This document shows positions 16,510-18,142 of a stretch of DNA of 18,142 nucleotides, in pieces. How positions within the stretch are numbered: position 1 is the stretch's first letter; the number at the start of each line of letters is the position of its first letter. The DNA is taken from assembly GCA_016213125.1 (NCBI GenBank), contig JACRBR010000329.1, positions 1 through 18,142 on the forward strand, given 5' to 3'. The translations under genes and the position numbers were made by a program. A model generated the notes under the pieces. It worked only from the letters and a program-made list of their open reading frames with translations, did not search any database and was not told the DNA's origin. Origin of the DNA: Chloroflexota bacterium. GTDB taxonomy: Bacteria > Chloroflexota > Dehalococcoidia > DSTF01 > JACRBR01.

Positions 16510-17195
16510 CGTTGCGGTCCGATGGCCGGCGCACGCAGGTACATCGGCACCAGCGCCGTCGCTGCGTCGACGCTGCCCGCTGCGAGCCGCCGCTGGCCGA
16601 GCTCGGCTAGCGCTACGACGCGGTGGTGGTTGGCGTGCACGACCCCCGCGCCGGCACGAAGCGCGGCGTCGGCGAGCGCGTCGTCCACGTCGCCTGTCAC
16701 GATGTCGCCGGCATGCAGGTGGCCTTCGACCTCCGGTGCCTTTGTGATGGCCGGTGCGGCCTCCTCGGACCACGCATCGCCGCTCTTGCGGTACGCCGCC
16801 CACGCCAGCTCGCCGCGCCCCGCACGGTGTACGGCGAAGACGCGTTGTGGCACAGCCGCCCCCGGCTGTGCGGCGCCAGGCTCTCGCGCGGCGCCCCAGG
16901 CGTCAAGCTCCAGCCGCCCGACGCCCACGATGGGCACGCCGAGCGCGTGCGCCAGTGCCTTCGCGATGCTGACACCCACCCGAAGCGCCGCATACCCACC
17001 GGGGCCAACGTCCACGAACACGGCGGTCAAGTCGCCCTTCGTACGCCCGGTCTGGGTCAGCAGCCGGTCGATGTTTGGCAGCAGCTCCACGCTGTGGTTC
17101 CGCTGCGTCTCCCACGTCAGCGTCGGTCCCGCCACGCCCCCCACGGCCAGCGCAATGCCCGGACGATCATCGGCCGCGTCGATACAGAGCTGCAT
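16506..17195 (-). CDS. tsaB: tRNA threonylcarbamoyladenosine (t6A) biosynthesis protein TsaB
   Basis: TsaB partners TsaD and TsaE in making the t6A37 tRNA modification. The 229-residue protein has the ASKHA-like N-terminus (LCIDAADDRPGIALAV), NHSVELLPNIDRLL, and VDVGPGGYAALRVGVSIAKALA. The last is the family's GPGSFTGLR motif with G67-Y68-A69-A70 replacing S-F-T-G. The C-terminal ALVPMYLRAPAIG is also typical. Residues about 109-117 (AQPGAAVPQ) are encoded by a 26-bp palindromic repeat inserted in frame before the conserved VFAVHRAGRGELAWAAY strand. The start is taken as ATG 17195; an in-frame GTG at 17204 lies in the inverted repeat of the upstream GxxExxY cassette and overlaps its stop codon. 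No ribosome site precedes either, so translation may depend on coupling. Confidence 0.9.
   Translation of the reverse strand: MQLCIDAADDRPGIALAVGGVAGPTLTWETQRNHSVELLPNIDRLLTQTGRTKGDLTAVFVDVGPGGYAALRVGVSIAKALAHALGVPIVGVGRLELDAWGAAREPGAAQPGAAVPQRVFAVHRAGRGELAWAAYRKSGDAWSEEAAPAITKAPEVEGHLHAGDIVTGDVDDALADAALRAGAGVVHANHHRVVALAELGQRRLAAGSVDAATALVPMYLRAPAIGPQR
16846..16871. repeat. 26-bp palindromic repeat, copy 2 (in frame inside tsaB)
   Basis: 24 of 26 bases match 13963-13988 and the eight-base stem arms GCACAGCC/GGCTGTGC are identical. Here it is read through in tsaB (minus strand) as AQPGAAVPQ. The inserted peptide falls in a loop region of the fold, so the protein probably tolerates it. Confidence 0.7.
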
Positions 17196-17199
17196 TAAG

Positions 17200-17228
17200 T
17201 TCACCGCAGAGGCGCAGAGGGCGCAGAG
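17200..17228. repeat. Left inverted repeat of GxxExxY cassette
   Basis: A 29-bp sequence built on three CGCAGAG units. It is the reverse complement of 17658-17686 with one mismatch. It encodes the last residues and TGA stop of the GxxExxY protein, and its outer end lies five bases from the tsaB ATG. Confidence 0.9.
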
Positions 17229-17647
17229 TTCTTCTGAATGGTGTTCGCGAACCGCTTCACGCCCCGAACCAGCGTGGGCACGTTGAAGTTAATCAGCAAT
17301 CCCGCCGGAAGTCCGGTGAGCTTCAAGTACGTGATGATCTGTGCCTCATGGACGGGCAGAAGACCGTCGACCGCCTTCAGCTCAACGATCACAATCTCAT
17401 CCACTACAAGGTCGAGTTGATACCCAGCATCGAGCCGTGCGCCCTTGTATTCCACAGGCAGAGGCACCTGACGGCGAAAAGGCAAGCCCACCAACGAGAG
17501 TTCGCGACAGAGACACGTCTCATATGCCGATTCCAAAAGACCCGGCCCAAGCGCGCGATGCACCTCGATGCAGGCGCCGATGATGCGCTGTGTGAGTGCA
17601 TTGAGCTCGGGAGGTAGTTCTTTGTCGGCGAGAATCTTATCAACCAT
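17201..17647 (-). CDS. GxxExxY family protein (PD-(D/E)XK nuclease-like)
   Basis: The 148-residue protein carries the naming motif G36-LL-E39-SA-Y42 in ALGPGLLESAYE. A nuclease-like core has D73 and D79 in RLDAGYQLDLVV, E89-L-K91 in VIVELKAVD, and Q103 in PVHEAQIITYL. This matches the PD-(D/E)XK pattern, and the family belongs to that superfamily (PDDEXK_3), though its activity is not established to my knowledge. The ATG at 17647 follows AGGAGGT, which straddles the inner edge of the right inverted repeat. The C-terminal residues and stop lie in the left repeat, and the TGA overlaps a GTG for tsaB (GTGA). Catalytic residues look intact, so the gene is probably functional. Its role is open: DNA repair, defence and element maintenance are all possible. 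Confidence 0.9.
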   Translation of the reverse strand: MVDKILADKELPPELNALTQRIIGACIEVHRALGPGLLESAYETCLCRELSLVGLPFRRQVPLPVEYKGARLDAGYQLDLVVDEIVIVELKAVDGLLPVHEAQIITYLKLTGLPAGLLINFNVPTLVRGVKRFANTIQKNSAPSAPLR

Positions 17648-17657
17648 CAGAGACCTC

Positions 17658-17686
17658 CTCTGCGCCCTCCGCGCCTCTGCGGTGAA
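17658..17686. repeat. Right inverted repeat of GxxExxY cassette
   Basis: Reverse complement of 17200-17228 with one mismatch (C for T at its 13th base). Its inner end supplies the first part of the GxxExxY gene's ribosome site (AGAG joined to GAGGT). Confidence 0.9.
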
Positions 17687-17692
17687 GCGAAG

Positions 17693-18142
17693 TCAATATC
17701 CGCGCGCGGGATCGACGATGTTGCGCAGCGGCTGCCCGTCGAGGTAGCGGCGGAGGTTCTCGGCGAAGATCTCGACGGCGCGGACGTTGTAGATCTCGGT
17801 GCCGCCGCTGATGTGCGGGGAGACAATGACGTTCTCCATGTCCCAGAGCGGACTGTCGGCGGGCAGCGGCTCCCTCTCGAACACATCCAGCGCCGCGGCG
17901 GCGATCCAGCCCTCGCGCAGGGCGAGGATCAGCGCCTCTTCGACGACGACCGGCCCGCGTGCGATGTTGACCAGCGACGCCGTCGGCTTCATCATCCGCA
18001 GCTCCGCTTCGCCGATCATCCCGCGCGTCTCAGGGGTGAGGGGCATGCTGAGGACGACGTAGTCACTCTCGCGGAGCAGGCGTGGAAGTTCGGATGACGG
18101 GAGGATCTCGTCCGCATAGGCCGCCGACTCCCGCTTCGTGGC
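17693..18142 (-). CDS. D-isomer-specific 2-hydroxyacid dehydrogenase (5' partial)
   Basis: The frame is open to the window edge, so the N-terminal part, including most of the NAD-binding fold's start, is missing; 149 residues are visible. The C-terminal half is typical: DYVVLSMPLTPETRGMIGE, then LVNIARGPVVVEEAL with the catalytic Arg (visible residue 62), AALDVFEREPLPADSPLW with the catalytic Glu (91), and VIVSPHISGG with the catalytic His (110). It would reduce 2-keto acids or oxidise D-2-hydroxyacids with NAD(P)H. The family includes glyoxylate/hydroxypyruvate reductases and phosphoglycerate dehydrogenase; there is no ACT-domain tail, so it is not a full-length SerA. Its stop lies six bases before the inverted-repeat cassette. 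Confidence 0.9.
   Translation of the reverse strand, partial: ATKRESAAYADEILPSSELPRLLRESDYVVLSMPLTPETRGMIGEAELRMMKPTASLVNIARGPVVVEEALILALREGWIAAAALDVFEREPLPADSPLWDMENVIVSPHISGGTEIYNVRAVEIFAENLRRYLDGQPLRNIVDPARGY

Larger units (their letters stand above)
17200..17686. mobile_element. 487-bp inverted-repeat cassette carrying a GxxExxY gene
   Basis: Two 29-bp inverted repeats with one mismatch enclose a single gene. The right repeat lies six bases after the dehydrogenase stop (17693) and the left one five bases before the tsaB ATG. The unit thus sits neatly between two genes. No target duplication and no transposase are visible, so any movement would need help in trans or the cassette's own nuclease-like protein. 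That it is mobile is inference; the repeats and the tight packing are seen directly. Confidence 0.6.

Noticed and set aside
17187..17699. Target-site duplication flanking the inverted-repeat cassette
   Set aside because: The bases outside the two repeats do not match, so classical transposition is not shown.

Overview
The window looks like chromosomal DNA from a high-GC bacterium, probably Chloroflexota (Dehalococcoidia-like or a related lineage). This rests on long Thr/Pro stalks of the TDTPTNTPVPP type, class F-like sortases with GHVDY and LITC motifs, strong AGGAGG ribosome sites and strongly GC-biased codon use. The assignment is inference; there is no rRNA here to confirm it, and I see no tRNA or rRNA gene.

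Left part (about 1-9500, all + strand): a cell-surface display locus. Four secreted proteins (the first cut by the window edge) each end in a sorting signal of the form [LP]-P-[DN]-[TS]-G-x-G, a hydrophobic segment and a short, mostly basic tail. Proteins 1 and 2 are paralogues with a cysteine-rich, possibly cohesin-like head. Proteins 3 and 4 share an invasin-like Ig domain. Three different class F-like sortases follow, each with the His/Cys/Arg triad. Substrate genes 2 and 4 are preceded by the same promoter-like module (GTTAACC, 16 bases, CGTTAT), and the first sortase by a related one. The spacing resembles ECF sigma promoters and suggests co-regulation. Terminator-like hairpins separate the units.

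Middle part (about 9500-15750, + strand): housekeeping and small metabolic genes. They are a DJ-1/PfpI protein close to isonitrile hydratase, a SAM methyltransferase, gyrA (with an unusual basic Ala/Pro/Lys C-terminal tail and a naturally Ala-containing QRDR), a PPOX-like flavin-binding protein, a GNAT acetyltransferase, and a small lipoprotein overlapping the GNAT gene by ATGA.

Right part (about 15746-18142, - strand): reading with the strand, the order is a D-2-hydroxyacid dehydrogenase (cut by the window edge), a GxxExxY-family protein, tsaB, ndk and a small ribbon-helix-helix-like protein. The GxxExxY gene lies in a 487-bp unit bounded by 29-bp inverted repeats with one mismatch. It sits exactly between the dehydrogenase stop and the tsaB start, and its repeat supplies its own stop codon plus an overlapping GTG for tsaB. 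A second small repeat, a 26-bp palindrome, occurs as the gyrA terminator and again in frame inside tsaB.

The most promising parts for new biology are the multi-sortase locus with two kinds of sorting signal, and the inverted-repeat GxxExxY cassette.
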